DNA of 58,887 nucleotides from Acinetobacter sp. MB5 (GTDB lineage Bacteria; Pseudomonadota; Gammaproteobacteria; Pseudomonadales; Moraxellaceae), in NCBI RefSeq assembly GCF_003261585.1, contig NZ_POVU01000016.1, positions 1 through 58,887 of the forward strand. Direction: 5' to 3'. Under the pieces are notes generated by a model. The model was not told the origin of the DNA. It did not search any database and was given only the letters and a program-made list of their open reading frames with translations. Position 1 is the first letter of the stretch. The number at the start of each line of letters is the position of its first letter. The position numbers and the translations under genes are program-made. Below are positions 10,072-20,900 of this stretch, piece after piece.

Positions 10072-10704
10072 ATGCAAAACAATAAACACAAGGTTTATGT
10101 TTCAGTACTTGCATTCATTGGCATGGGCATATTCGGTACACATGAAGCTATGGCAAAAACCATTATGGTGTATGGTGATAGTATTAGTGCTGGTTATGGT
10201 TTAAACCCACAACAAGGTTGGGTTCATTTATTACAAAAACGTCTTGATCAACAGTACCCGAAAAAACACAAAGTGGTCAATGCAAGTGTCAGTGGCGAAA
10301 CTACTTCAGGCGGACTCGCTCGCTTACCTTTAGCTTTAAAAACGTATCGTCCCGATCTTGTTATTTTGGAGTTAGGGGGAAATGATGGTCTACGAGGACA
10401 ACCACCACAAATCGTACAGCAAAATTTAGGGAAAATGCTTCAACTGAGTCAACAAGCCCATGCCAAAGTCATTCTCCTTGGTATGAAAATTCCGCCAAAC
10501 TACGGCACGGCGTATAGTTCAGCCTTTGAACAGAGTTATCGTGTGGTCAGCCAAAAATACAAAATTCAACTCCTGCCATTTTTCATGCAAGGCATTGCGG
10601 GTAACAATCAGCTCATGCAAAAAGACTTGGTTCACCCCAATGCAAAAGCACAAGGCATCTTGTTAGATAACGCCTACCCGTTCATCCGATCCAACCTCAA
10701 ATAA
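10072..10704 (+). CDS. tesA: multifunctional acyl-CoA thioesterase / lysophospholipase TesA-like (GDSL hydrolase)
   Basis: Periplasmic SGNH/GDSL esterase. A signal peptide with cleavage after the AMA of THEAMA (about residue 28) precedes block I IMVYGDSISAGYGL with the nucleophile Ser. Block III LELGGNDGLRG and the C-terminal DLVHPN carry the Asp/His pair. The length of 210 aa matches E. coli TesA (208). The start is preceded by AGGA. It is divergent from ybbA-ybbP, with about 38 nt between the start codons, so the two units share a control region. Confidence 0.95.
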   Translation: MQNNKHKVYVSVLAFIGMGIFGTHEAMAKTIMVYGDSISAGYGLNPQQGWVHLLQKRLDQQYPKKHKVVNASVSGETTSGGLARLPLALKTYRPDLVILELGGNDGLRGQPPQIVQQNLGKMLQLSQQAHAKVILLGMKIPPNYGTAYSSAFEQSYRVVSQKYKIQLLPFFMQGIAGNNQLMQKDLVHPNAKAQGILLDNAYPFIRSNLK

Positions 10705-10714
10705 GCAGACAAAT

Positions 10715-10741
10715 AAAAAAGGCGCAATATGCGCCTTTTTT
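10715..10741. terminator. bidirectional terminator between tesA and carbonic anhydrase gene
   Basis: Hairpin GGCGCA-ATA-TGCGCC flanked by A6 and T6, placed between two convergent genes. Confidence 0.9.
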
Positions 10742-10759
10742 CAAAGTTGATTTTCATGA

Positions 10760-11374
10760 TTAGAAATCAAAAAATTCAACCTTGCCTGTTTCGAGTGAGT
10801 ACTCAGCACCCACAACAATCATTTTGCCTTTTGCAATCAAAGTCTCTAACACAGCAGAACCATGACGCAATTGATTCACAGATGCAAATACGTTTGAACG
10901 AACTGCATGTTCTGAAAGTTTGCAAAGATCGTGTTTCAGCTCCGTCTGCATCAAGATTTCAACGGATGGGCGAACTCGGTTTACAATTGACATCAAGTTG
11001 TTTGATGGTGGGTTCTCTGGGTTCATTAATGTATCTATGGTTGCTTGTACTGCACCACAGTGACTATGACCTAAAACTACCACAACTGCACAGTCATAAC
11101 GTTCTGCTGCAAACTCTACGCTACCGACTTGAGACGGTGCAACAATGTTCCCTGCTACACGAATCACAAATAAATCACCCAAGCCCTGATCGAATACGAT
11201 TTCAGCTGGGACACGTGAGTCAGAGCAACCTAAAATAATCGCAAACGGGTTTTGGTCTGCAGTCAGTTGTTGACGATGTTCTTGTGAAACGAGGTCTGGA
11301 ATCGAGGATTTCCCATTCACAAAACGCTCGTTACCTTGTTTTAAACGCTCTAGGGCTTCTTGTGCCGTTAACAT
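10760..11374 (-). CDS. beta-class carbonic anhydrase
   Basis: Interconverts CO2 and bicarbonate. The zinc and active-site residues are in GCSDSRVPAE (Cys, Asp, Arg) and LGHSHCGAV (His, Cys), spaced as in bacterial beta carbonic anhydrases; DLFVIRVAGN lies between them. The open frame starts at 11386 with MGNNM, but GGGA stands at suitable spacing before the ATG at 11374, giving 204 residues. It is a single cytoplasmic gene, convergent with tesA. Confidence 0.93.
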   Translation of the reverse strand: MLTAQEALERLKQGNERFVNGKSSIPDLVSQEHRQQLTADQNPFAIILGCSDSRVPAEIVFDQGLGDLFVIRVAGNIVAPSQVGSVEFAAERYDCAVVVVLGHSHCGAVQATIDTLMNPENPPSNNLMSIVNRVRPSVEILMQTELKHDLCKLSEHAVRSNVFASVNQLRHGSAVLETLIAKGKMIVVGAEYSLETGKVEFFDF

Positions 11375-11598
11375 GTTATTTCCCATTCGCTTTAAATTGA
11401 AAAATCAATGACATTCTAAAACTGTGCAGGTCTATTGTCACTGACTAAAACCATCCTCTTTATGACAGATTTTGTACAATTTAAACTGTCATTTATCTTT
11501 TTTACGATCAGATTTTTATTATTTCACAACGCTATCACTAACATCTGTTTTTTTAGACAAGGTATACTGAATGCTTTCCTTGTTGATTTTGACTGTCT

Positions 11599-12615
11599 AT
11601 GACTGCAACTGCTGCGCATCCTCGTATCGAGCAATTAATTGAAGCTCACCTCGATTTTCTAGAGCAGGAATTTTCCTCATCGGCAAATCTACCCAACGAA
11701 GTTCAGACGTTTTTTCATTGGTTTACAGAACAAAAATTACAAAACCTATGGGACTTTCAAAGTTTATTTAACTTACTGGAACAACAACTACTCAAAAACC
11801 AGTTAAGCGCATTTTTTGTTGAGCAGTGTGTTGAACACATTCGCTTTGCACTGGTTCATGACATCAATGAACACACAAAAATTGCAGATATCTTCGATGT
11901 GATGACCATTGACAAAATTGCTCAATATGTCGCAAGCAAAACTGAACATCGTCACAAGTTAATTCATAGTGTTGTCCATCATCCTGCATTTTCTGCCATG
12001 ATTTCCCAGCTCATTCAGCAAGCTTTAGAAGATTATTTTGAGCATAGCATGGGCAAACGTGTACCCACTGTCGGTCGCTTTATGAAAATGGGAAAATCAG
12101 TTTTTGAAAGCGTGACAGATTCTCGATTCGAACAAACTGTGGCCTATTATTTACAGAAGAATATCGTTAAATTAAGTCAACTTAGTGAACAGGTACTCAA
12201 CCAGCATTTTGATGATGAAAAGCTCTATCATTTTCAGGCAAACTTGTGGCACAAAGTCAAAACCTCGCCGCTAAGTGTATTTAAAAAATATATTGTGCTT
12301 GATGATCTTCCTCACACTGTTGGGCTTGCACATGAGGTCTGGAATCATTTACGCCAAACCGACTATTTAAAACAGCAATTACATGATGGTTTGTACACAT
12401 GGTATGTCCGTAATCAAGAACGCAATTTTAGCCAACTACTGCGTGATCTGAATATTAATGAAAGTTTGTTGATGCAACAGTTACAGCCATTATTCAATGC
12501 GGTAATGGAACAAGCCATTCAAACAGGCTATTTAAGACAACGTGCTCGTGGTTTCTTGGAACGTTTTTATTATGCTGAGTCGACACGTCAAATCTTGGCG
12601 TTTGATAACCCTTAA
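11599..12615 (+). CDS. hypothetical protein, 338 aa, mostly alpha-helical
   Basis: I do not recognise a family. The protein is cytoplasmic by appearance (no signal or membrane segment), rich in Gln, Leu and His, and reads as almost entirely helical, with possible coiled-coil stretches at about residues 60-100 and 190-215. A Gly/Lys/Phe segment (GKRVPTVGRFMKMGKSVFE, about 155-173) breaks the helices. It is a single gene with its own terminator downstream, which points to a real gene and not a shadow. Confidence 0.8.
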   Translation: MTATAAHPRIEQLIEAHLDFLEQEFSSSANLPNEVQTFFHWFTEQKLQNLWDFQSLFNLLEQQLLKNQLSAFFVEQCVEHIRFALVHDINEHTKIADIFDVMTIDKIAQYVASKTEHRHKLIHSVVHHPAFSAMISQLIQQALEDYFEHSMGKRVPTVGRFMKMGKSVFESVTDSRFEQTVAYYLQKNIVKLSQLSEQVLNQHFDDEKLYHFQANLWHKVKTSPLSVFKKYIVLDDLPHTVGLAHEVWNHLRQTDYLKQQLHDGLYTWYVRNQERNFSQLLRDLNINESLLMQQLQPLFNAVMEQAIQTGYLRQRARGFLERFYYAESTRQILAFDNP

Positions 12616-12662
12616 TAGAAAGTGGGCTAATAGTCTAGATTAAAAAATATGCCACTAAAATA

Positions 12663-12693
12663 AAAAAACCTCCATCAAGTGTGGAGGTTTTTT
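12663..12693. terminator. bidirectional terminator
   Basis: Stem AACCTCCA / TGGAGGTT with A-run and T-run flanks, between the convergent gene at 11599 and nfuA. Confidence 0.9.
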
Positions 12694-12707
12694 ATGACTA
12701 AAAGAAC

Positions 12708-13352
12708 TTATTTAAAATAAGCACCTTCAGCTTGTGTATGGTCAGTTTGGTCAACTACACGTTGCAATTCAGGAATCTGTTCACGTAATGTTGTTTCAAC
12801 ACCTTGTTTTAACGTCACATCAATTGCCGAGCAACCTTGACAACCACCACCAAATTTCAAGACAGCAGTTAAGCCATGCTCAGCATCTTCTTGTACTTCA
12901 ACCAAAGAACAGTTACCGCCATGACCCGCTAATCCTGGATTAATTTCTGATTGCAAGATGTAAATAATACGCTCTTCAATCGAAGCATCTGGACCAACAC
13001 GTGGTACTTTTGAGTTTGGTGCACGGAAAGTTAGCTGACCACCAAAGCGATCTTTGTTATAGTCGATTACAGCATCACGTAAATACGGAATCGATGGGCT
13101 ATCTACAAATGCAGGAAAATCTGGATAATCTTGTTTATAGTCTGTCGGAATTACTTCATCTGGCGCGCTATATGCCATACAGCATTCAGCTCGTGGAGTT
13201 CCTGGATTTTCTACAAAAACACGAACACCAATGCCTGGAGTATTTTGTTTTTCCAATAAATCACGTAAATACTCTTGAGCAGAAGGAGTAATCAATAAAT
13301 TTGGAATTTCCTCTGCGTCTGTCACTTTAGTGCTGATGTTCTCAGTCGACAT
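12708..13352 (-). CDS. nfuA: Fe-S biogenesis protein NfuA
   Basis: Iron-sulfur carrier that delivers [4Fe-4S] clusters, important under oxidative stress. The N-terminal half is a degenerate A-type carrier domain (PSAQEYLRDLL, VFVENPGTPRAECC). The C-terminal Nfu domain holds the cluster-ligating CxxC in GGGCQGCSAIDVTLKQG. Length 214 (E. coli 191). AGAGGA precedes the ATG at 13352. Likely clients in this window include IlvD and the YfhL ferredoxin (inference). Confidence 0.95.
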   Translation of the reverse strand: MSTENISTKVTDAEEIPNLLITPSAQEYLRDLLEKQNTPGIGVRVFVENPGTPRAECCMAYSAPDEVIPTDYKQDYPDFPAFVDSPSIPYLRDAVIDYNKDRFGGQLTFRAPNSKVPRVGPDASIEERIIYILQSEINPGLAGHGGNCSLVEVQEDAEHGLTAVLKFGGGCQGCSAIDVTLKQGVETTLREQIPELQRVVDQTDHTQAEGAYFK

Positions 13353-13492
13353 AACGTTTTTCCTCTATAAGAAGACTATATTTTAACTGAAGATATGGGG
13401 GAATTGAGAAAAATCAACTAAAATTGTCGGAATTCTTTTTATCACTCGCATATCCAAGCTGCGAAATCTGGTCGGAATAAGCGAAAACTCTT

Positions 13493-14113
13493 ATGTTACA
13501 TTTACCTTTTAACCATACAATCACCTTAATTATTATTACTGTTGCGATCTCTATGCTGGCTTTCTCCAAGCAGCAGGTTATGAATCGTTTAATCTTTTGG
13601 CCACCCGCCATTCAACAGGGTCAATATGACCGCTTTTTCGCACATGGATTTGTTCATGCCGATGGCGCTCATGTACTGTTTAACATGATTACCCTGTTTT
13701 TCTTTGGGAGCGTGATCGAACAATTTTACCGTCAGTACCTCGACAATATGGGCTTCGTGCTTTTTTATTTTGGCGCACTGATTTTCAGTATTTTGCCAAG
13801 CTACTTGAAACATAAAAATGATTATCAATGGGCAAGTCTAGGTGCTTCTGGTGCTGTTTCGGCTGTACTCTTTGCTTATATCTTATTTAAACCTTGGAGC
13901 CTGATTCTGGTTTTCTTTGTGCCAATGCCTGCCATTTTATTTGCTGTTCTGTATGTTGGTTACAGCATTTGGTCAAGTAGACGCCAAGGTAGTCACATCA
14001 ATCATAGTGCACATCTATGGGGGGCGCTCTATGGTGTTGTGGTGACAATTTTAGTGAATCCAGCCGTGCTTGGTTATTTTTTGAGACAAATCCAAAACGT
14101 GCCATTTTTCTAA
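13493..14113 (+). CDS. rhomboid family intramembrane protease (short form)
   Basis: A 206-residue six-helix membrane protein. The motifs are HADGAHVLFNMITLFFFG, LGASGAVSAVLF (GxSG Ser, about residue 119) and INHSAHLWGALYG (catalytic His, about residue 171). It is the compact form without extra helices or a soluble domain, unlike the protein encoded at 6060. The Shine-Dalgarno is weak. It is divergent from nfuA. Confidence 0.88.
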   Translation: MLHLPFNHTITLIIITVAISMLAFSKQQVMNRLIFWPPAIQQGQYDRFFAHGFVHADGAHVLFNMITLFFFGSVIEQFYRQYLDNMGFVLFYFGALIFSILPSYLKHKNDYQWASLGASGAVSAVLFAYILFKPWSLILVFFVPMPAILFAVLYVGYSIWSSRRQGSHINHSAHLWGALYGVVVTILVNPAVLGYFLRQIQNVPFF

Positions 14114-14219
14114 AGAAAGCTACATTTTTTAGCAATTTTGATCATTTATGCTAGATAATTTATGCTGTAGGCATACATAATGAATCATGATAGCTGTGAC
14201 TGAAAACAAGGATAAAGCA

Positions 14220-15749
14220 ATGTCTGCTCCTGAAGGATTACAATTTCCATTTGCTCCGCAAACTCATCATGCGAGCACTTCACACACTGGCAAACAGATT
14301 ATCTCTGAAGCATTGGCTTTGGTTGACAACAAGCTGTCACAGCAGGTACTTAAAGAAAAAAACTGGCGCAAGCGTTATCCTCATTATTTTAAAGGGTTGG
14401 TACGCCACGGTATTTTGTATCAGGACAATCCATTCAAAATTGCCAGTCAGGGCTTACATAAAGCACATCAGCTATTTGTGTTTATCCGTGATCATCAGTG
14501 TCACTTGCTCAAAGATTTTATGCGAGTACCTCACATTCAAAATCTGCACACCGTCACCATCAAAGGGCAAAGTCAGCATGCACCTGAGTGGCATGTTCCA
14601 TATCATGGGCAAGAACTGCGAGGCCAAGCCCTACTCAATCAAATTACCCTATGGGAACAAAAAGGCATTATTGAAGCAGGCCATGCGCAAGCCCTTAGAG
14701 AAGTTCAGGCACATCCCGAATGGTTGGATCTATCAGACTATACAATGGTTCTTTTTGGCGCAGGTTCAGAAGCCGGCCCGTTAACATGGCTCAGCAAATG
14801 GAAAGCCAAAATTGTTGCAATTGACTTACCCAATGAACATGTCTGGTCACGTATTTTAAATACCATTGAACAAGGCAATGCCACCTTGATTGCACCAAGC
14901 CAAGAGTTTGTAGACCATAATGCATCAAAGCATGAATTAGTACATAAGCTCGGAGCAAACCTACTGACGCAAACGCCTGAAATCGCGGGTTGGCTGGCAC
15001 AAATGCCGCAGCAGTTAAACCTTGCTGCAATTGCTTATCTCGATGGTGAAAAACATGTCAGAGTAGCTATGGCGATGGATGCGATTATGCAATATGTCAG
15101 CGAACAAAAACCTGACTCAACGCTCATGTTCATGTGCACTCCAACCGATGTATATGCTGTTCCAAAACATATCGTTGACCAACAAGTGCAAAAAGCACAT
15201 GAACGCTCAACCATCGAAAAGCTTTTGGCGAAAGGCGTCTCCAACTTAAGTATTCGCTATTTTCTAAAACCCCATTCTCGCCAGTTGTATCATTCTAACA
15301 ATGGTAAAGACTATGCAATTGCAGATTGCTTGGTACTTGAACAAGGTCCGAACTATGCTCTGGCAAAACGCATTCAGCAATGGCGAGCAATTATGGCACG
15401 TGAACAAGGCCAACATGTCTGTATCAATATTGCACCATCCACAACAACTCATTCAGTCACTAAAAATCCGTTGCTTCGTGCAGCGTTTAACGGTGCTCAT
15501 TTATTTAATGTAGAAGCTTTCGAACCTGAAACGACCAATGCCTTAATGGCAGCCAAGTGGATTCATGACCTGCGTAATCCAAAGGCACTTGCCAACCCTA
15601 AAAATGATCTAGATCATCCGTTAGAGTTACTCATGCATGGTGCAAATCATGGCGGTATGTGGAATGCAGCTTATCTTGTGCGTAGTGCGCTTCCCTTTGC
15701 CGCGATTTATGGCTTAGTGGCAGATAAATTCCCGATCAATAAAAAATAA
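14220..15749 (+). CDS. hypothetical protein with Rossmann-like dinucleotide-binding motif, 509 aa
   Basis: A large cytoplasmic protein of no function known to me. The N-terminal part (about 1-160) has basic helical stretches (KNWRKRYPHYFKGL). From about residue 178, VLFGAGSEAGPL followed by KIVAIDLPNEHVW looks like a glycine-rich Rossmann loop with an acidic residue after the second strand, as in NAD(P)-binding folds. The C-terminus ends in a Gly/Ala/Trp-rich segment (HGANHGGMWNAAYLVRSALPFA) that could be buried or membrane-associated. The frame opens at 14187, but AAGGA stands 7 nt before the ATG at 14220. Its terminator follows. Confidence 0.82.
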   Translation: MSAPEGLQFPFAPQTHHASTSHTGKQIISEALALVDNKLSQQVLKEKNWRKRYPHYFKGLVRHGILYQDNPFKIASQGLHKAHQLFVFIRDHQCHLLKDFMRVPHIQNLHTVTIKGQSQHAPEWHVPYHGQELRGQALLNQITLWEQKGIIEAGHAQALREVQAHPEWLDLSDYTMVLFGAGSEAGPLTWLSKWKAKIVAIDLPNEHVWSRILNTIEQGNATLIAPSQEFVDHNASKHELVHKLGANLLTQTPEIAGWLAQMPQQLNLAAIAYLDGEKHVRVAMAMDAIMQYVSEQKPDSTLMFMCTPTDVYAVPKHIVDQQVQKAHERSTIEKLLAKGVSNLSIRYFLKPHSRQLYHSNNGKDYAIADCLVLEQGPNYALAKRIQQWRAIMAREQGQHVCINIAPSTTTHSVTKNPLLRAAFNGAHLFNVEAFEPETTNALMAAKWIHDLRNPKALANPKNDLDHPLELLMHGANHGGMWNAAYLVRSALPFAAIYGLVADKFPINKK

Positions 15750-15821
15750 AACTCGGCTGATGATGCAAATACATTTCAGCCATGTGACTGATCTGATCAT
15801 GCCGCTCTAGAAATTCACCAT

Positions 15822-15853
15822 AAAAAAAGCTTTGCCGTGGCAAAGCTTTTTTT
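15822..15853. terminator. bidirectional terminator
   Basis: Stem AAAAAAAGCTTTGCC / GGCAAAGCTTTTTTT with a GT loop, between the convergent genes at 14220 and the pit gene. Confidence 0.9.
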
Positions 15854-15877
15854 ATTCAAATCTTGGTTTGTTTAAAC

Positions 15878-17497
15878 TTATACAAAATGCAAGAACAACC
15901 AGTATAAACCTGCTGACAGACAGATAGTGGCTGGTAAAGTTAGAACCCAAGCTGAAATAATATTACGAATCGTCACCCACTGTAAGCCAGATTTATTGGC
16001 AACCATCGTCCCTGCAACCGCACTGTTTAACACGTGTGTCGTAGAAACGGGTAAACCAAAGCCATCTGCTGCTGCAATGGTACTCATTGCCACCAGTTCA
16101 GCTGCCATACCTTGTGCATAGGTCATATGGTTTTTACCAATACGCTCACCAACAGTCACCACAATACGTTTCCAGCCTACCATTGTTCCTAGACCAAGTG
16201 CCAAAGCAACCGCAACTTTTACCCATGTTGGAATGTATTGTAGGAAACTATCGAGGCTCTTTTGATACGCTTTTACAGTTTTCTTATCAGCATCATTTAA
16301 TTTTGGTAAAGCATCTGCTTTATCAAGATTTTTCAAGGCGCTGGTATTCAAATACATTTCATTGCGAATTTCACCGACTTGTTGTTCAGGAATGTCTTTC
16401 AATGATTTGTATTGAGCCAACTCCTGACCCAAATGATATGTTGTACTTGCCAACGCAGGTAAAACTTCAGGTGTGACTTTTTTATTTTGAATATATTGCG
16501 TCAAAATAAAACGGGCTTTTTCATCTTCAATATTGGCATAGTTATTCGCCAATACTGGTGCAGTTTGCTGAGATAACTGAGTAAACTGAACCACTTGATT
16601 ACTGTCTAAATTTTTGTTGAGTGAATATGCAAGTGGTACTAAACCCACCAAAATCAGCATAATCAAGCCCATACCTTTTTGACCATCGTTTGAACCATGC
16701 GCAAAACTTACCCCAGTACAGGTAAAAATAAGCAAAGCGCGGACAATTGGTGGTGGCGGCGTATGACCATTTGGCGCATCAAAAAGGCTTAACTGGCGTT
16801 TAAACACCACTTTTACCAAAATGAAAACAATAGCTGCAAAGGCAAAACCAATTAAAGGAGAAAACAATAATGCTTTACCAACTTTAATTAGTTGGGACAT
16901 ATCAATACCACTTGCACTAGTTGATGCATTTAAAAAGTGGTTCATTAAACCCACACCAATAATTGAACCAATTAAAGAGTGTGAACTTGATGCTGGAATC
17001 CCCCAGAACCATGTTCCAAGATTCCAGATAATTGCTGCAATAAGGAGTGCAAATACCATGGCAAAACCAGCACCGCTGTTGACATTCATAATCAACTCAA
17101 CAGGCAATAATGCAATAATGCCGTAAGCAACAGCACCACTCGCCAGCATTACACCAATAAAGTTACAGAACCCTGACCACATCACTGCAACAGGTGCAGG
17201 CAATGCATTGGTATAGATGACGGTTGCAACTGCATTGGCAGTATCATGGAAGCCATTCACAAATTCGAACCCCAATGCAATAAGCAATGCGGTTGAAAGT
17301 AAAATTACTGAATATAAATTTAACGGCGGAACGTGTGCCAAATCAGCACTGACTTGAAAACCAATATAAATTAAAGTCGCAATAATGACCGTTAAAAGTA
17401 CAGGCATAAAAAACTTGGGAGTCGGTGCATGTACATTTTTTGATTTGGTTGAATCAGAGTGTACTGACTTTTGCGCAGAGGGAATATTCGAATTCAT
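15878..17497 (-). CDS. pit: low-affinity inorganic phosphate transporter (PiT family)
   Basis: Proton- or metal-coupled phosphate symporter of the inner membrane. Both PHO4/PiT repeats are present: GFEFVNGFHDTANAVATVIYTNAL near residue 78-101 and DGFGLPVSTTHVLNSAVAGTM near the C-terminus. IPASSSHSLIGSIIG is the matching half-helix of the first repeat. A large central hydrophilic domain (about 305-425) interrupts the helices, as in E. coli PitA. No DUF47 (PhoU-like) gene lies next to it, unlike many bacterial pit genes. Confidence 0.93.
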   Translation of the reverse strand: MNSNIPSAQKSVHSDSTKSKNVHAPTPKFFMPVLLTVIIATLIYIGFQVSADLAHVPPLNLYSVILLSTALLIALGFEFVNGFHDTANAVATVIYTNALPAPVAVMWSGFCNFIGVMLASGAVAYGIIALLPVELIMNVNSGAGFAMVFALLIAAIIWNLGTWFWGIPASSSHSLIGSIIGVGLMNHFLNASTSASGIDMSQLIKVGKALLFSPLIGFAFAAIVFILVKVVFKRQLSLFDAPNGHTPPPPIVRALLIFTCTGVSFAHGSNDGQKGMGLIMLILVGLVPLAYSLNKNLDSNQVVQFTQLSQQTAPVLANNYANIEDEKARFILTQYIQNKKVTPEVLPALASTTYHLGQELAQYKSLKDIPEQQVGEIRNEMYLNTSALKNLDKADALPKLNDADKKTVKAYQKSLDSFLQYIPTWVKVAVALALGLGTMVGWKRIVVTVGERIGKNHMTYAQGMAAELVAMSTIAAADGFGLPVSTTHVLNSAVAGTMVANKSGLQWVTIRNIISAWVLTLPATICLSAGLYWLFLHFV

Positions 17498-17919
17498 GCA
17501 GTCATGTAAAGAGGATCAAAAAGTCCCCTTATTCTTCATTTAAATTATGACAATTATATGACATTCCCTTTCACAGAAAAATCAATTTTTGCATTTTTGA
17601 TTTATTTTGAGCCAATCAATTCATATTCGCTCTATTTTAGTTCAATTACACTTCTGGGCTGCACATACATCCATTCTTCAACGGATATCAATTTGCCATA
17701 GAAATATTGCAAAATGATGAAAAAATCACAGCGATTTTTTCAGTCCGCATCACTTCGATCAGCCGATTGCTTTACTTTTAAATGCTATATAAAAGTTGAA
17801 TAAATAAAGCTTATAAGAAACCAATATGATTAAAATGGCTATTTTTGCTCAAAAAACATCAATTCTGAGTATAATAACCTCATTTTCTCGCTGTTGCCCT
17901 CTGCTATATAAGGCTGTGT
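17498..17919. other. intergenic region between pit and metH
   Basis: No gene is seen. It holds the leader regions of two divergent genes. A perfect inverted repeat GAAAAAATC-ACAGC-GATTTTTTC lies at 17719-17741. A good -10 (TATAAT, 17870-17875) sits 45 nt before the metH start, with only poor -35 candidates (TTGCTC at 17845-17850, spacing 19). I looked for cobalamin or SAM riboswitch features and saw none. Confidence 0.6.
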
Positions 17920-20900
17920 ATGTCTACACTCAACACTTTAAAACGGATTCTTTCTCAACGTATTATGATGCTCGATGGTGCTATGGGTACCATGATCCAG
18001 CAACATAAATTACAGGAACAAGATTATCGAGGTGAGCGCTTTGCCGACTGGGAACATGACTTAAAAGGCAACAACGACTTACTGGTTCTGACTCAACCTC
18101 AGATTATTCAAGGTATCCATGAAGCTTACCTTGAAGCAGGCGCTGACATTATTGAAACTAACAGTTTCAACGGAACGCGTGTATCCATGTCGGACTACCA
18201 CATGGAACACCTTGTTCCCGAAATTAACCGTGAAGCAGCACGTCTTGCCAAACTGGCCTGTGAAAAATACTCAACACCTGACAAACCGCGTTTTGTGGCT
18301 GGGGTACTTGGGCCAACATCTCGCACCTGTTCGATTTCTCCAGACGTCAACAACCCTGCCTTTCGTAACATTACCTTCGATGCGCTGAAAGATAACTATA
18401 TTGAAGCAACACTGGCGTTAATTGAAGGCGGTGCGGACATCATCCTCATTGAAACCGTGTTCGATACCCTAAACTGTAAAGCCGCCATTTTTGCGGTCGA
18501 AGAAGCGTTCAAGCAGTTAGGTCGTAGTTTACCGATCATGATTTCGGGAACAATTACCGATGCATCAGGCCGTACACTGACAGGTCAAACCGCAGAAGCG
18601 TTCTGGAACTCGATTCGTCATGCCAATGTGATTTCGGTGGGCTTTAACTGTGCACTCGGTGCAGATGCCATGCGCCCACACGTAAAAACCATTAGTGATG
18701 TGGCAGATGTCTACATTTCTGCGCATCCAAACGCAGGCTTACCAAATGCCTTTGGTGGTTATGATGAAACTGCGGCGCAAACAGCGGCATTTATTCGTGA
18801 GTTTGCCGAAAGTGGCATCATTAATATTGCGGGCGGTTGTTGTGGTACAACCCCTGCCCATATTCGTGCCATTTATGAAGCAGTAAAAGACTTACCGCCA
18901 CGCCAAGTGCCTGAAACCATTCCAGCGTGCCGTTTAAGTGGTTTAGAGCCATTTAACATTTATGATGACTCTCTTTTTGTGAATGTCGGTGAACGTACCA
19001 ACGTCACAGGGTCGAAAAAATTCCTACGCCTGATTCGTGAAGAAAAGTTTGCCGAAGCACTCGAAGTTGCTCAGCAACAGGTGGTTGCAGGCGCACAAAT
19101 CATCGACATTAACATGGATGAAGGCATGCTTGATTCAGAAAATGCCATGGTGCATTTCCTGAACCTTGTAGCCTCTGAGCCTGATATTTCACGTGTGCCA
19201 ATTATGATTGACTCATCAAAATGGGAAATCATTGAAGCAGGCTTAAAATGCGTTCAGGGTAAACCTGTCGTAAACTCGATTTCCTTAAAAGAAGGTTATG
19301 ATGAGTTTGTGCATAAGGCTCGCCTATGCCGTCAGTATGGTGCAGCAATTATCGTCATGGCATTTGATGAAGCTGGACAAGCCGATACTGCAGCGCGTAA
19401 ACGTGAAATCTGTAAGCGTTCTTATGACATTCTCGTCAACGAAGTCGGCTACCCATCTGAAGATATTATCTTTGACCCGAACGTGTTTGCTGTCGCAACA
19501 GGGATTGAAGAACACAATAACTATGCCGTGGACTTTATTGAAGCCACAGGCTGGATTAAACAAAATCTACCCAATGCCATGATTTCAGGTGGTGTGTCTA
19601 ACGTATCGTTCTCATTCCGTGGCAATGAACCTGTCCGTGAAGCAATTCACTCGGTGTTCTTGTACTATGCCATCAAGCAAGGCATGACCATGGGGATCGT
19701 GAACGCAGGACAAATGGCGATTTACGATGACATTCCAAAAGAACTCAAAGATGCTGTTGAAGACGTCATTCTGAACCGTAATCAGGGTGAAAGCGGTAAC
19801 GAAGCGACTGAAAAACTGCTTGAAGTCGCTGAGAAATTCCGTGGTCAAGGTGGTGCAGCCAAAGAAGCGGAAAACCTTGAATGGCGTAATGAATCCGTTG
19901 AAAAGCGTCTTGAATATGCCCTCGTTAAAGGCATCACCACGTATATTGACCAAGACACTGAAGAAGCACGTTTAAAATCCAAACGTCCGCTCGATGTGAT
20001 CGAAGGCCCACTGATGGATGGCATGAACGTAGTTGGTGACCTGTTTGGTTCAGGAAAAATGTTCCTGCCACAGGTGGTAAAATCTGCACGTGTCATGAAA
20101 CAAGCCGTGGCTTGGCTCAACCCGTACATTGAAGCAGAGAAAGGTGCAGGTGAGTCAAAAGGTAAAGTCCTGATGGCTACCGTAAAAGGTGATGTACACG
20201 ATATTGGTAAAAATATTGTAGGTGTCGTATTAGGCTGTAACGGTTATGACATTGTTGACCTTGGCGTGATGGTGCCTGCCGAGAAAATTCTGCAAACTGC
20301 GATTGATGAGAAATGTGACATCATTGGTTTATCTGGCTTGATTACTCCAAGTCTGGATGAAATGGTGTTTGTTGCCAAAGAAATGCAACGCAAAGGCTTC
20401 GATATTCCGCTTTTGATTGGCGGTGCAACAACTTCGAAAGCACACACGGCAGTGAAAATTGAACCTCAATATCAAAACGATGCTGTGATTTATGTCGCCG
20501 ATGCATCTCGTGCGGTAGGTGTTGCAACAACCTTACTGTCGAAAGAAATGCGCGGAAACTTTATCGCGGAACATCGTGCTGAATATGCCAAAGTTCGTGA
20601 GCGTTTAGCCAATAAGCAGCCGAAAGCTGCAAAATTGAGTTATGCAGAATCGGTTAAAAATGGCTTTAAAATTGATAACAACTATTTGCCACCCAAGCCA
20701 AATACTTTAGGTACACATGTCCTCACCAATTATCCATTAGCAACGCTAGTTCAGTATTTTGACTGGACACCATTCTTTATTGCTTGGAGCTTGGCGGGTA
20801 AATTCCCGAAAATCTTAGAAGATGAAGTGGTTGGTGAAGCAGCGACTGATTTGTACAATCAAGCACAAGCCATGCTCAAAGACATTATCGAGAATAATCG

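Noticed and set aside
10729..11238. Plus-strand ORF of 169 codons over the carbonic anhydrase gene
   Set aside because: No family likeness and it starts inside the terminator. The minus-strand enzyme has all zinc-site motifs.
17498..17919. Cobalamin or SAM riboswitch in the metH leader
   Set aside because: No B12-box-like or SAM-type conserved segments were found; only a simple A/T inverted repeat and a -10 are visible.
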